Positions 18,939-27,766 of a stretch of 64,000 nucleotides of DNA are shown one piece after another. The stretch is from contig NZ_LR733413.1 of NCBI RefSeq assembly GCF_902506345.1, positions 3,365,229 through 3,429,228 of the forward strand, in the 5' to 3' direction. The stretch's first letter is position 1. Every line of letters starts with the position of its first letter. Position numbers and translations under genes: made by a program. A model generated the notes under the pieces. That model did no database searches. It was not told where the DNA came from and saw nothing but the letters and a program-made list of their open reading frames with translations. Source of the DNA: Flavobacterium sp. 9R. GTDB taxonomy: Bacteria; Bacteroidota; Bacteroidia; Flavobacteriales; Flavobacteriaceae.

Positions 18939-20336
18939 ATGGAAAAAGAGAATATTGCGGTAGGTCTAGATATTGGAACAACCAAAATAGTTGCCATGAT
19001 TGGCAAAAAAAATGAATACGGGAAGTTAGAAATTTTGGGGGTGGGAAAATCCAAAAGTTTGGGTGTGGCTAGAGGTGTTGTAAATAACATTACTCAAACT
19101 ATTCAATCCATTCAACAAGCTATTTTTGAAGCAGAAAATAATTCAGGTTATAAAATTAAAGATGTAGTTGTTGGTATTGCGGGTCAGCATATCAGAAGCA
19201 TTCAGCACAGCGATTATATTAGCAGAAATAATCCAGAAGAAGTAATAGGTGATTGTGATATTGATTTATTGATTAGTCAAGTTCATAAATTAGCGATGTT
19301 ACCTGGAGAAGAAATTATACATGTACTACCACAAGAATTTAAAATTGATGGGCAATCTGATATCAAAGAGCCTGTTGGGATGTACGGAGGAAGATTAGAA
19401 AGTAGTTTTCATATTGTAGTAGGACAAGCTTCATCGATAAGAAACGTAGGAAGATGTATCCAGAGTTCAGGAATTGAGTTGTCTGGTTTGACTTTAGAGC
19501 CTTTAGCTTCATCTGATGCAGTATTGAGTCAAGAAGAAAAAGAAGCAGGAGTTGCTTTGATTGACATAGGTGGTGGAACTACAGATTTGGCAATTTTTAA
19601 AGATGGAATTATTAGACATACAGCTGTAATTCCTTTTGGCGGTAATGTTATCACTGATGATATCAAAGAAGGGTGTTCTATTGTTGAAAAACAAGCTGAA
19701 TTATTGAAAGTAAAATTTGGTTCTGCTTGGCCAGGGGAAAATAAAGACAATGAAATTGTTTCCATCCCTGGTATCAGAGGTAGAGAGCCTAAAGAGATTT
19801 CTTTGAAAAATTTATCTAAAATTATCCACGCAAGAGTTGTGGAAATTATCGAACAAGTTTTTGCAGAAATCAAATTATATGGTCACGAAGACCCACGTAA
19901 AAAACTAATCGCGGGAATTGTATTAACAGGTGGTGGTGCTCAATTAAAGCACATCAAGCAATTAGTGGAATACATTACTGGAATCGATACCAGAATAGGT
20001 TATCCAAATGAGCATTTAGCAGGTAATTCGGATGAGGAAATTTCAAGTCCATTATATGCTACTGCAGTTGGATTAGTAATGAATAGTATTGAGAAAAAAA
20101 CACAAAGTGCTGTCAAAATTGATAAAAGTCCTGTTCTAGAAAGAACGCCATATTATAGAGAACATCTGGTAGAAACTATGCCAGTACCTGAAATCGAAAA
20201 ACCTTTAGTTGTCGATTTAGAGGTGAAAGAAGATAGACATGTGCCAAGCCCAGAGTCTACTGAAACTAAAATTAGAAGATCTTTTCTTGATAAATATGTA
20301 GATAAGATTAAAGAATTTTTAGATAACGCAGAGTAA
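18939..20336 (+). CDS. ftsA: Division protein FtsA
   Basis: Actin-like ATPase that tethers FtsZ to the membrane. The 465-aa product has phosphate-1 motif VGLDIGTTKI, phosphate-2 LIDIGGGTTDLAIF and the adenosine motif IVLTGGGAQLKHI. The C-terminus ends in an amphipathic stretch (FLDKYVDKIKEFLDNAE), the probable membrane-targeting helix, after a ~50-residue linker. It lies 6 bp after ftsQ. Confidence 0.95.
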   Translation: MEKENIAVGLDIGTTKIVAMIGKKNEYGKLEILGVGKSKSLGVARGVVNNITQTIQSIQQAIFEAENNSGYKIKDVVVGIAGQHIRSIQHSDYISRNNPEEVIGDCDIDLLISQVHKLAMLPGEEIIHVLPQEFKIDGQSDIKEPVGMYGGRLESSFHIVVGQASSIRNVGRCIQSSGIELSGLTLEPLASSDAVLSQEEKEAGVALIDIGGGTTDLAIFKDGIIRHTAVIPFGGNVITDDIKEGCSIVEKQAELLKVKFGSAWPGENKDNEIVSIPGIRGREPKEISLKNLSKIIHARVVEIIEQVFAEIKLYGHEDPRKKLIAGIVLTGGGAQLKHIKQLVEYITGIDTRIGYPNEHLAGNSDEEISSPLYATAVGLVMNSIEKKTQSAVKIDKSPVLERTPYYREHLVETMPVPEIEKPLVVDLEVKEDRHVPSPESTETKIRRSFLDKYVDKIKEFLDNAE

Positions 20337-20412
20337 ATAAAATAAGTAAAGCCCTTTTTGTCCCAAACAAAAGAGCAAAAAATATAAATAAGAATTTCAA
20401 AAACCCAATAAG

Positions 20413-22359
20413 ATGACAAGCAACTCAGAATTTGGAAGCATTTCATTTGATTTACCAAAAAACCAATCAAATGTAATTAAAGTTATTGGAGTAGGTGGTG
20501 GAGGTAGTAATGCCATAAATCACATGTTTAAGCAAGGAATAAACGGTGTTGACTTTATAGTTTGTAACACAGATTCTCAAGCTTTGCAAAATAGTTCAGT
20601 ACCCAACAAAATTCAATTGGGAGTAAATTTAACCGAAGGACTTGGAGCAGGTGCCAACCCAGATGTTGGACATCAATCAGCTATTGAGAGTATCGGTGAA
20701 ATCGAAAAAATGTTAGACAGCAATACCAAAATGGTTTTCATCACTGCAGGAATGGGTGGTGGAACGGGTACAGGTGCTGCGCCAGTTATTGCTCAATTAG
20801 CTAAAGAAAGAGATATCTTAACAGTTGGGATTGTTACTTTACCATTTCTATTTGAAGGTAAAGTTCGACAAGAACAAGCTATTATAGGAATTGAAAAATT
20901 GCGTAAGCAAGTTGATTCCTTGATTGTAATCAATAATAATAAATTAAGAGAAGTATATGGTAATTTAGGTTTCAAAGCTGGTTTCTCTAAAGCCGATGAA
21001 GTTTTGGCAACCGCTTCTAGAGGAATTGCTGAAGTAATTACACATCACTATACACAAAATATCGATTTACGCGATGCTAAAACAGTTTTGTACAATAGTG
21101 GTACTGCTATTATGGGTTCTGCTACAGCTTTTGGTGAAAACAGAGCAAAAGAAGCCATTATTGCTGCATTAGATTCTCCTTTATTGAATGATAATAAAAT
21201 TACTGGGGCTAAAAACGTATTGTTGCTTATCGTTTCTGGAACTAATGAAATTACTATTGATGAAATTGGAGAAATCAATGACCATATTCAAAATGAAGCA
21301 GGTAATAATGCTAACATAATTATGGGGGTAGGAGAAGATGAAACACTAGGTGATGCCATTTCTGTTACCATAATTGCTACAGGTTTTGATGTTGAACAAC
21401 AAAATGAAATCGTAAATACAGAGCCAAAGAAAATCATACACACTTTAGAAGAAGAGCAAAGAAGTGTTCATAATTTGATTAATACACCAGTAACTACTTT
21501 CAATTTGAATGAATCTCCTTCAGATGTTACCGCAGAGCGTGTAGTGTTTGAACTAGAAGAGGAAATTGAAGAAGAAGCGCCTGTTGTTTTGGAAGTGAAA
21601 AAGCCTGTAATGAACAACGATGAATTGATTGTAATGTCTGAATTTATCAAAAATTTAGACGTGACTTTTGAAATCGTTTCTCCAATTGAAGATTTTGATT
21701 TTAACATTTCACTACCTTCAAAAGAAGAAGTTCAAATTCCACAAGCTAATATCATTGAGGAGCAAAAACAAACCGCTTTCTCTTTTGATTTGCCTGTAAC
21801 ACCAAAACCAACTTTTGTAGCTCCTTCAGCTCCTGTAGTTGAGGAGAAAATAGTTTTTGATTTGTCAAATGAAGCGCATAATATTAATGTGGTTCAGCCA
21901 ATTCAATTTGTTCCTGTTACGGAATTAACAGACAACGGGATTATTAAATATTCTCTAGAAGAGTACATGGAGGTTGAAAATGATTTTGTACAATCGAAAC
22001 CACAAGTAAAACAAGAAGAGGTTCCTGCAGAGTTAAATATAACTATGAAGCAAGTTGCTCCAATCGAAGTTAATGAAGTAGCTGCAGAATCAGTTTCTCC
22101 AATGGATATGACTATTGAAGAGACACTTCGTTTTAGAGCTGAAGAAAGAAGAAAAAAACTAAAAGAATTCAATTATAAGTTTCATAATAATGTGACTAGA
22201 ATTGATGAATTAGAACGTGAACCAGCCTATAAACGTCTAGGTGTAGATTTGACTAATCAAGCTACTAGTCAAAACTCAAGAATATCAGTTAGTACAGATA
22301 GTAATAATGACTTACAATTTCGTTCTAACAATTCTTATTTGCACGATAACGTAGATTAA
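20413..22359 (+). CDS. ftsZ: Tubulin-like division GTPase FtsZ with long C-terminal tail
   Basis: Forms the cytokinetic Z-ring. Residues 1-~320 are the GTPase/polymerisation core, with GVGGGGSNAINHM and the tubulin signature AGMGGGTGTGAAPVIA. The remaining ~320 residues form an acidic, low-complexity linker ending in a conserved block (EFNYKFHNN, EREPAYKRLGVDL). At 648 aa it is far longer than the ~380-aa E. coli FtsZ but typical for Bacteroidota. It is the last gene of the dcw run, followed by a terminator. Confidence 0.96.
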   Translation: MTSNSEFGSISFDLPKNQSNVIKVIGVGGGGSNAINHMFKQGINGVDFIVCNTDSQALQNSSVPNKIQLGVNLTEGLGAGANPDVGHQSAIESIGEIEKMLDSNTKMVFITAGMGGGTGTGAAPVIAQLAKERDILTVGIVTLPFLFEGKVRQEQAIIGIEKLRKQVDSLIVINNNKLREVYGNLGFKAGFSKADEVLATASRGIAEVITHHYTQNIDLRDAKTVLYNSGTAIMGSATAFGENRAKEAIIAALDSPLLNDNKITGAKNVLLLIVSGTNEITIDEIGEINDHIQNEAGNNANIIMGVGEDETLGDAISVTIIATGFDVEQQNEIVNTEPKKIIHTLEEEQRSVHNLINTPVTTFNLNESPSDVTAERVVFELEEEIEEEAPVVLEVKKPVMNNDELIVMSEFIKNLDVTFEIVSPIEDFDFNISLPSKEEVQIPQANIIEEQKQTAFSFDLPVTPKPTFVAPSAPVVEEKIVFDLSNEAHNINVVQPIQFVPVTELTDNGIIKYSLEEYMEVENDFVQSKPQVKQEEVPAELNITMKQVAPIEVNEVAAESVSPMDMTIEETLRFRAEERRKKLKEFNYKFHNNVTRIDELEREPAYKRLGVDLTNQATSQNSRISVSTDSNNDLQFRSNNSYLHDNVD

Positions 22360-22379
22360 CTTTTGAAATAAATTAATGA

Positions 22380-22411
22380 ATAGCCTGAAAATCTATTTCA
22401 GGCTATTTTTT
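22380..22411 (+). terminator. Terminator of the dcw cluster, after ftsZ
   Basis: A perfect 11-bp stem ATAGCCTGAAA/TTTCAGGCTAT with a 5-nt loop, followed by a run of T. Confidence 0.88.
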
Positions 22412-22447
22412 TTGGATTTTTATTAAAAGAAGGAAACATTTACCGAG

Positions 22448-22478
22448 TTGTTAATGCGACTTAAATGTTCTAAATTTG
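22448..22478 (+). promoter_or_regulatory. Promoter of yqeY
   Basis: TTG (22448-22450), 20 bp, then TAAATTTG (22471-22478): a full match to the Bacteroidota promoter consensus. It gives a leader of about 70 nt to the ATG at 22552. Confidence 0.75.
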
Positions 22479-22551
22479 CAGTGCTTTTATTTGTTTTGAA
22501 AGGCAAATAGAGCGTTGTAATTTTCAAAAAATAAATTAAATATATATAATA

Positions 22552-23001
22552 ATGAGTTTATCAGTACGTATCATGGACGAAATAAAAAACGCCATGAGAG
22601 CAAAAGATACTTTGGCTCTAGAGGCCTTAAGAGCGGTTAAATCGGCTATACTTTTAGCACAGACAGAAAGTGGAGCAAAAGAAGAAATTGCTGCAGAAGA
22701 AGAAATCAAATTATTACAACGTTTGGTTAAACAAAGAAAAGATAGTGCGGCTATTTATACACAACAAGGAAGAGCTGATTTGGCTGAGCCAGAGTTGTTG
22801 CAAGCGGCAGTTATTGAGAAGTTTTTACCTGCTCAATTGAGTGAAGCTGAAGTAGAAGCTGTGGTTGCTAAAATCATTGCAGACAATGACGCTACTAGAA
22901 TGGCAGCAATGGGTAAAGTAATGGGATTGGCGTCTGCTGAGTTAGCTGGAAAAGCTGATGGTAAGACGATTTCAACCATAGTTAAAAAATTATTGTCTTA
23001 A
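22552..23001 (+). CDS. GatB/YqeY domain protein
   Basis: A 149-aa helical, cytoplasmic protein of the GatB/YqeY family, related to the tRNA-binding tail of the GatB amidotransferase subunit. SLSVRIMDEIKNAMRAKD starts the protein, and the second half (AAMGKVMGLASAELAGKADG) is the conserved YqeY tail. The role is thought to involve tRNA or amidotransferase function but is not established. It has its own promoter and terminator. Confidence 0.9.
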   Translation: MSLSVRIMDEIKNAMRAKDTLALEALRAVKSAILLAQTESGAKEEIAAEEEIKLLQRLVKQRKDSAAIYTQQGRADLAEPELLQAAVIEKFLPAQLSEAEVEAVVAKIIADNDATRMAAMGKVMGLASAELAGKADGKTISTIVKKLLS

Positions 23002-23009
23002 TTTTTTTA

Positions 23010-23044
23010 TTCCAAATTCCATTTTTCTTGGAGTTTGGAATTTT
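23010..23044 (+). terminator. Terminator after yqeY
   Basis: A 12-bp stem TTCCAAATTCCA/TGGAGTTTGGAA with one G-T wobble, followed by TTTT. It separates yqeY from the tRNA gene. Confidence 0.7.
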
Positions 23045-23060
23045 AAAATTTATAGATATT

Positions 23061-23134
23061 GACTGCGTAGTTCAACTGGATAGAATATCAGATTTCGACT
23101 CTGAGGGTTGCAGGTTCGAACCCTGCCGTGGTCA
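23061..23134 (+). tRNA. tRNA-Arg(TCG)
   Basis: A full 74-nt cloverleaf. The acceptor stem is GACTGCG/CGTGGTC with two G-T pairs, the D arm GTTC/GAAT, the anticodon arm TCAGA-TTTCGAC-TCTGA with anticodon TCG (reads CGA, Arg), and the T arm GCAGG-TTCGAAC-CCTGC. The discriminator base is A at 23134. The CCA end is not encoded. A hairpin terminator follows. Confidence 0.95.
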
Positions 23135-23138
23135 CGTG

Positions 23139-23176
23139 AAAGGATGAGGAATGATATGTTTCTCGTCCTTTTTTTA
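23139..23176 (+). terminator. Terminator after tRNA-Arg
   Basis: AAAGGATGAG pairs with CTCGTCCTTT (one G-T wobble) and is followed by a T run. Confidence 0.65.
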
Positions 23177-23204
23177 TGTGATAATCGCTATAAGTATTGT
23201 ATAA

Positions 23205-24011
23205 ATGGAGTTATTTTTATTGCAATTTTTATTGGTATTATTAGGATTGGGGTTTATTTTCTTCAATATAATTGAGCCGATTTACGTGTTTTTCTATAAC
23301 AAGCCTATAGTGGTTCACTGGCATTTGTTTCCAATTCGTATTTCTGATGAGCAGAGAAATATTTTGACGCAAAACTTTCCCTTTTATAATAAATTGTCTC
23401 CTAGTAAGAAGCGTTATTTTGAACACAGGATAAATAAGTTTGTCGATAAATATGAATTTATAGGCCATGAAATTGAGATTACTGACGAAATACTTGTGCT
23501 TATCTCAGGGACTTATGTTATGTTGACTTTTGGTATGAGGAACTATTTAAGCGACTTGTTTCAAAAAATTTTGATTTATCCAACGGTGTATTATTCAACT
23601 CTGAACGAGCTGTATCACAAGGGAGAATTTAATCCAAGGATGAAGACTGTTGTTTTTTCATGGGAAGATTTTTTGTCTGGTCATGGAGTAGCTACAGATA
23701 ATATTAACTTGGGGTTACATGAGTTTACCCATGTTATGCATTTTCATTGTTTGAAAAGTAGAGATGTAAATGCTGCAATTTTTCAGGATGAATATGCAGA
23801 AATAGTAGCAATTTATACTTCTCCTGAATTGATTCAGCAAATTAACGATAAAGCTTATTTTCGTTTATATGCTTATGAAAATCAATTTGAATTTATTTCG
23901 GTTTTGTTAGAACATTTTTTTGAAAGCCCGAATGACTTTAAGACGATACATCCTCAATTGTATACTCATGTGAAGCGAATGATTAATTTTAACGAGAACT
24001 ATTTTATTTAA
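23205..24011 (+). CDS. M90-type (MtfA-like) zinc metallopeptidase, membrane anchored
   Basis: A 268-aa protein with an N-terminal hydrophobic anchor at about 4-30. The zinc-binding motif HEFTH at 172-176 has conserved flanks (NLGLHEFTHVMHF) and a downstream DEYAEIVA that fits the third ligand region of peptidase family M90. E. coli MtfA of this family is a cytosolic regulator of Mlc; that partner is not implied here. Substrate and regulation are unknown. It stands alone, between the tRNA and the CBS gene. Confidence 0.78.
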   Translation: MELFLLQFLLVLLGLGFIFFNIIEPIYVFFYNKPIVVHWHLFPIRISDEQRNILTQNFPFYNKLSPSKKRYFEHRINKFVDKYEFIGHEIEITDEILVLISGTYVMLTFGMRNYLSDLFQKILIYPTVYYSTLNELYHKGEFNPRMKTVVFSWEDFLSGHGVATDNINLGLHEFTHVMHFHCLKSRDVNAAIFQDEYAEIVAIYTSPELIQQINDKAYFRLYAYENQFEFISVLLEHFFESPNDFKTIHPQLYTHVKRMINFNENYFI

Positions 24012-24109
24012 AATTTATAAAAATTCGAAATTAACAAGTTGTTATAAAATAACAATAATAATTGTTTTTCTAACTGATAATCATCAGGTTTCTTGCTTTT
24101 TTTTTGTTC

Positions 24110-24117
24110 TAAATTTG
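24110..24117 (+). promoter_or_regulatory. -7 box of the CBS-protein promoter
   Basis: TAAATTTG matches TAnnTTTG and lies 22 bp before the ATG. A TTG at 24093 is closer than the usual 20 bp spacing. Confidence 0.5.
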
Positions 24118-24139
24118 AATATATTTAAAAGTTAGGGTT

Positions 24140-24559
24140 ATGAAAAGTAATGTCCCCGTTTCAAAAATAATGTCCAAACATTTGGTAAAATTGCATTTGA
24201 ATGACGATTTGACCAAAGCTGAAAGTTTGTTTAAACATCATAAAATTAGACATATTCCAGTTGTTAATGGAAATAAGATTTTAGGTATTTTGAGCTATAC
24301 TGATTTGTTGCGTATCTCGTTTGCAGATGCAATAGATGATGATGAAGAAGTGATTGATACTACAGTGTATAATATGTTTTCTGTAGAGCAAGTTATGGTT
24401 AAAAAAGTAACTACGGTTTCGCCAGATACAAGCATAAAGGCGGCAGCTGAGATTTTGACTCACAATGATTTTCATGCCTTGCCAGTTTGCGAAGGAGATT
24501 TGCTAGTAGGTATTGTTACTACAACCGATTTAATTCAGTATTTAATAGACCAGTATTAA
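24140..24559 (+). CDS. Stand-alone CBS-domain pair protein
   Basis: A 139-aa cytoplasmic protein made almost entirely of two CBS motifs (about 1-60 and 75-139), which form a Bateman module that binds adenine nucleotides. Typical elements are VSKIMSKHLVKL, RHIPVVNG, GILSYTDLL and VGIVTTTDLIQYL. Such proteins act as energy-state sensors, but no partner domain is fused. It converges on rpe with a shared terminator. Confidence 0.88.
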   Translation: MKSNVPVSKIMSKHLVKLHLNDDLTKAESLFKHHKIRHIPVVNGNKILGILSYTDLLRISFADAIDDDEEVIDTTVYNMFSVEQVMVKKVTTVSPDTSIKAAAEILTHNDFHALPVCEGDLLVGIVTTTDLIQYLIDQY

Positions 24560-24560
24560 A

Positions 24561-24600
24561 ACAAGAGGCTGTATAAAATGATACAGCCTCTTGTTTGTTT
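24561..24600. terminator. Bidirectional terminator between the CBS gene and rpe
   Basis: A perfect 14-bp stem ACAAGAGGCTGTAT/ATACAGCCTCTTGT with a 6-nt loop, flanked by A and T runs between convergent genes. Confidence 0.9.
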
Positions 24601-24601
24601 T

Positions 24602-25267
24602 TTAGATAGTGGTGATTTTTTTCAAATCCTCGATAGTAGCTGTTGGGTTTTCAGCTTTGAAAACGAAGCTTCCAGCAACTAAAACATCTGCTCCGGCTTC
24701 TACTAATGCTCTCGCATTTTTATTCGTAACCCCACCATCAATTTCAATTATGGTGTTGGCTCCTTTTTGAATAATTAAATCTTTCAATTTGGTTACTTTA
24801 TTGTACGTATTCTCGATAAACGATTGTCCGCCAAATCCGGGATTTACACTCATAATACATACCAAATCGATATCATTGATTACATCTTCTAATAAGTCAA
24901 TAGAAGTGTGTGGGTTGATAGCGACACCAGCAAGCATTCCTTCCGCTTTGATAGCTTGTAAAGTACGATGAAGGTGATTACAAGCTTCATAATGAACGGT
25001 TAGTACATTTGCACCCAAGTCAGCAAACGTTTTGATATAGCGATCAGGATCTACAATCATTAAATGGACATCAATTGTTTTGGTAGCATGTTTTGCAATT
25101 GCTTCTAGTACGGGCATACCAAACGAAATGTTAGGTACAAATACGCCATCCATAATGTCAATATGAAACCAATCAGCTTGGCTATTATTAATCATCTCTA
25201 CATCGCGCTGTAAATTAGCAAAATCGGCTGCAAGAACAGAAGGTGCTATAATTGTGTTTTTACTCAT
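24602..25267 (-). CDS. rpe: Ribulose-phosphate 3-epimerase
   Basis: TIM-barrel enzyme of the pentose phosphate pathway that interconverts ribulose-5-P and xylulose-5-P. The 221 aa include the metal- and substrate-binding elements HIDIMDGVFVPNISFG, DVHLMI, VNPGFGGQ and EIDGGV, in family order. It lies downstream of rpoD on the same strand, but a terminator between them suggests separate transcription. Confidence 0.95.
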   Translation of the reverse strand: MSKNTIIAPSVLAADFANLQRDVEMINNSQADWFHIDIMDGVFVPNISFGMPVLEAIAKHATKTIDVHLMIVDPDRYIKTFADLGANVLTVHYEACNHLHRTLQAIKAEGMLAGVAINPHTSIDLLEDVINDIDLVCIMSVNPGFGGQSFIENTYNKVTKLKDLIIQKGANTIIEIDGGVTNKNARALVEAGADVLVAGSFVFKAENPTATIEDLKKITTI

Positions 25268-25381
25268 CGTTGTGTTGTGTTATTTTTTTGCAAAGATAAT
25301 TTTTTTAAGTACAATGATTGCAAAGAATTTATAGGGATTCAAGCAAGTTTTAAAACACAAATTATTCTAGCAAAAGTCTTG

Positions 25382-25474
25382 GTTTTGTTTGCCCTGCAAA
25401 AAACAAAACTCCGGAAACCCGAGCGAAGCGAACTGACCGGTGTTTTGTTTGCCCTGCAAAAAACAAAACTCCGG
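25382..25474. repeat. Duplicated 33-bp hairpin unit
   Basis: Identical 33-bp copies at 25382-25414 and 25442-25474 (60-bp period) each contain GTTTTGTTT and AAACAAAAC arms, a 9-bp self-complementary hairpin, and end in ACTCCGG. The 27-bp spacer contains CGAGCGAAGCGAACT. The second copy supplies one arm of the rpoD terminator, so the pair looks like a duplication of terminator-adjacent DNA. Confidence 0.8.
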
Positions 25475-25491
25475 TAATCAGCCGGAGTTTT
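25465..25491 (-). terminator. Terminator of rpoD
   Basis: Perfect 10-bp stem AAAACTCCGG/CCGGAGTTTT with a 7-nt loop. On the - strand it is followed by TTTTGTTTTTT, so it fits termination of rpoD about 85 bp past its stop. Confidence 0.75.
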
Positions 25492-25574
25492 CAATCATCA
25501 ATCAAAAAACGAACAGTTAATCAGACTGTTGTTTGTGGTAAAGTTCCAAATATAACATTTTTGGAATTTATATT

Positions 25575-26438
25575 TTATCCTAAATAGGTTTTTAAGATTT
25601 TACTTCTAGAAGTGTGTTTTAATCTACGGATAGCTTTTTCTTTAATTTGACGTACACGCTCACGAGTTAAGTCAAATGTTTCACCAATTTCTTCTAAAGT
25701 CATTGGGTGTTGATCACCTAAACCAAAATACAAACGAACTACATCTGCTTCTCTTGGAGTAAGCGTTTCTAAAGAACGCTCAATTTCTGTACGCAATGAT
25801 TCGTGAATTAATTCTCTATCTGGGTTTGGAGATTCCCCTGAACGTAAAACGTCATAAAGGTTAGAATCTTCTCCTTCAACTAAAGGGGCGTCCATCGATA
25901 AGTGACGACCAGAGTTTTTCATAGACTCTTTAACGTCATTTACAGTCATATCTAACTCTTTTGCAATTTCTTCTGCAGAAGGTGGGCGCTCATTAGATTG
26001 CTCTAATAAGGCGTACATTTTGTTGATTTTATTGATAGAGCCAATTTTATTTAATGGCAAACGAACGATACGAGATTGTTCTGCTAAAGCTTGAAGAATC
26101 GATTGACGAATCCACCATACTGCATACGAAATGAATTTGAAACCACGAGTTTCATCAAAACGTTGTGCTGCTTTAATCAATCCTAAGTTTCCTTCATTGA
26201 TCAAATCGGGTAATGTTAATCCTTGATTTTGATATTGCTTAGCAACAGAGACTACGAAACGTAAATTGGCTTTAGTAAGTTTTTCTAAGGCTCTTTGATC
26301 ACCGGCTTTGATTTTTTGTGCTAATTCTACTTCTTCATCGGCAGTAATTAAATCTACCTTTCCAATTTCTTGTAAGTACTTGTCTAATGATGCAGTTTCA
26401 CGATTGGTTACCTGCTTGGTGATTTTAAGTTGTCTCAT
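25575..26438 (-). CDS. rpoD: Primary sigma factor (RpoD/SigA)
   Basis: Housekeeping sigma factor that directs RNA polymerase to -33/-7 promoters. The 287-aa form begins almost at region 1.2 and lacks region 1.1 and the non-conserved insert, which is typical of Bacteroidota. Region 2 has the [20 protein letters not shown] and [10 protein letters not shown] stretches, region 4 the [18 protein letters not shown] helix-turn-helix. A strong Shine-Dalgarno AAGGAGA (26447-26453) lies about 8 nt before the ATG, which is uncommon in this phylum. Confidence 0.96.
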   Translation of the reverse strand: MRQLKITKQVTNRETASLDKYLQEIGKVDLITADEEVELAQKIKAGDQRALEKLTKANLRFVVSVAKQYQNQGLTLPDLINEGNLGLIKAAQRFDETRGFKFISYAVWWIRQSILQALAEQSRIVRLPLNKIGSINKINKMYALLEQSNERPPSAEEIAKELDMTVNDVKESMKNSGRHLSMDAPLVEGEDSNLYDVLRSGESPNPDRELIHESLRTEIERSLETLTPREADVVRLYFGLGDQHPMTLEEIGETFDLTRERVRQIKEKAIRRLKHTSRSKILKTYLG

Positions 26439-26446
26439 GGTATTTG

Positions 26447-26453
26447 TCTCCTT
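26447..26453 (-). promoter_or_regulatory. Strong Shine-Dalgarno sequence of rpoD
   Basis: AAGGAGA on the - strand, spaced about 8 nt from the ATG. It stands out because most genes in this window lack such a site; gldN and pnp show only AAGGA. Confidence 0.75.
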
Positions 26454-26539
26454 ATTGTTTAAGTGTACAAATGTTTATACGAGTAGTGTTTCAAAAAAGT
26501 TACATAATTATCATTTTTTTTCGATAAAAAAATAAAATA

Positions 26540-26565
26540 CCCCAACTTTACTCTGAAAGATGGGG
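26540..26565 (-). terminator. Terminator after the 81-aa membrane protein gene
   Basis: CCCCATCTTT pairs with AAAGTTGGGG (one mismatch) on the - strand, followed by TATTTTATTTTTTT. Confidence 0.6.
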
Positions 26566-26611
26566 TGAGTTATAGATAAAATAAAAACTTTCAGGGTTTT
26601 AGATCTTTGAT

Positions 26612-26857
26612 TTATAGGTCGTCAGGAGTTTTTAACATCTCGTCAAAAAGATTTTTCAAAGATTTGACATAAAGTGGAAATCCTACAGCTAAAAAAAGAT
26701 ATTCTTTTCTTAAAACAGTTACATCATCTAAAATTTGATACAAACTTGGTACTATGATCAGCAATGAAACTAAAATCCCAAGCCATGGGTTTAGTTTGGC
26801 AGTTAAAAGTTGTTTCAAAAGTTTCATCTCAAATAGGTTTTTGGCTGCTATACTCAT
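26612..26857 (-). CDS. Small membrane protein, unknown function
   Basis: An 81-aa frame with two hydrophobic segments (about 26-43 and 53-65), charged ends and a downstream terminator. It begins MSIAAKNLFEMKLLKQLL; the internal Met11 is an alternative start. I do not recognise a family. The AT-rich leader and independent terminator support a real gene, though its small size leaves doubt. Confidence 0.55.
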   Translation of the reverse strand: MSIAAKNLFEMKLLKQLLTAKLNPWLGILVSLLIIVPSLYQILDDVTVLRKEYLFLAVGFPLYVKSLKNLFDEMLKTPDDL

Positions 26858-26980
26858 TTTAGTTGCTTTATTAATTATGTTATAAAAATACCTTTGTTAT
26901 AAAGATTTAGTAAAGGCATTGTTATGAGGCTCCTTTTTTTTGTTATAAAAGCATCTTTTTGAGTTGACATCAAAAAAAAA

Positions 26981-26996
26981 ATCTCCACTTGGGAGA
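26981..26996 (-). terminator. Terminator after the LytTR regulator
   Basis: GTCTCC/GGAGAT hairpin with a 5-nt loop on the - strand, followed by ten T residues. Confidence 0.65.
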
Positions 26997-27018
26997 CTTA
27001 TTTATTTGTAGTGTATTT

Positions 27019-27765
27019 TTAGGAGAGAATATTCATTTTCTTAATGAAGTCTTTGTAGGTGTCGCTTAGGTTGACTTTGTGTCCGCCTTGGACGATGATT
27101 AAATTGTCGGCAAGGATGATTTCTTCGATTTTGTTTACATTGACCAAGTAATTGCGATGGGTTTTTATGAATTCATTGGGGTTGAGTAAACCGCTAATTT
27201 TGGTGAGCGAAATCATAATCACAAATTTTTCTTTTTCGGTAATGATGTTGCAATACCGTTCCTCTACTTCGATGTAGAGAATGTCTTTTAGAGCGACTTT
27301 TTTTAAGGCATTTTTTTTCTTGATGAACAAATACTCATTACTTACCACGGTATCTTGTTCTTCGCTTTGAAAGACTTGGCTTTGAGCGTAAAATTTTTCT
27401 ACTGCCATTTCAATAGCATATAAAATCTCTAATGGATTGAAAGGTTTCATTAAGAAACTAAACGGTTTGGTGAGTTTGGCTCTTTCGAAGATTTGACGGT
27501 CTTGCGAACTGGTCAAAAACACAAAAGGCTTTACAGTATTGGGAACTATACTAATCGCCTCGGCAAAAGCGATGCCGTCGGGTTTTCCATCCAAAAAAAC
27601 ATCTATAATGGCAATATCTATCTTTTCATTATAAAACAGCGTTAAGGCTTCTTTAAATGTTCTTGCTACGCCAACGATGTTGTAGTTGTTTTCCAAAAGT
27701 ACTTTGCTCAAGGCGTTGCTTTCTTCTGGCGTATCTTCTATGATTAGAATGTTGATGGTGTCCAT
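27019..27765 (-). CDS. LytTR-type response regulator
   Basis: A 248-aa regulator. The N-terminal receiver (1-125) has the acidic pair E10-D11 and phospho-acceptor D55 in IAIIDVFLDG. The C-terminal LytTR DNA-binding domain (about 150-245) has DILYIEVEERYCNI and FIKTHRNYLVNV. It starts 1 bp after the stop of the histidine kinase gene, so the two form a two-component pair on one transcript. The stimulus and targets are unknown. Confidence 0.9.
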   Translation of the reverse strand: MDTINILIIEDTPEESNALSKVLLENNYNIVGVARTFKEALTLFYNEKIDIAIIDVFLDGKPDGIAFAEAISIVPNTVKPFVFLTSSQDRQIFERAKLTKPFSFLMKPFNPLEILYAIEMAVEKFYAQSQVFQSEEQDTVVSNEYLFIKKKNALKKVALKDILYIEVEERYCNIITEKEKFVIMISLTKISGLLNPNEFIKTHRNYLVNVNKIEEIILADNLIIVQGGHKVNLSDTYKDFIKKMNILS

Positions 27766-27766
27766 A

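Larger units (their letters stand above)
25268..25574. other. Intergenic region between rpe and rpoD
   Basis: This 307-bp gap holds the duplicated 33-bp unit and the rpoD terminator, listed separately. A small open frame at 25277-25477 encodes the repeat twice (LFALQKTKLR) and lacks coding features, so it is not called as a gene. Nothing else is seen. Confidence 0.6.

Noticed and set aside
23061..23134. Integration site at tRNA-Arg
   Set aside because: No integrase and no repeat of the tRNA 3' end are found downstream; neighbouring genes are ordinary.
24281..24475. ORFs antisense to annotated genes, such as this one within the CBS gene
   Set aside because: They overlap well-supported genes and show no family features; they are reading-frame shadows.
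25277..25477. 66-codon ORF between rpe and rpoD
   Set aside because: It is the translation of the duplicated hairpin unit, with the repeat encoded twice, and has no coding signs.
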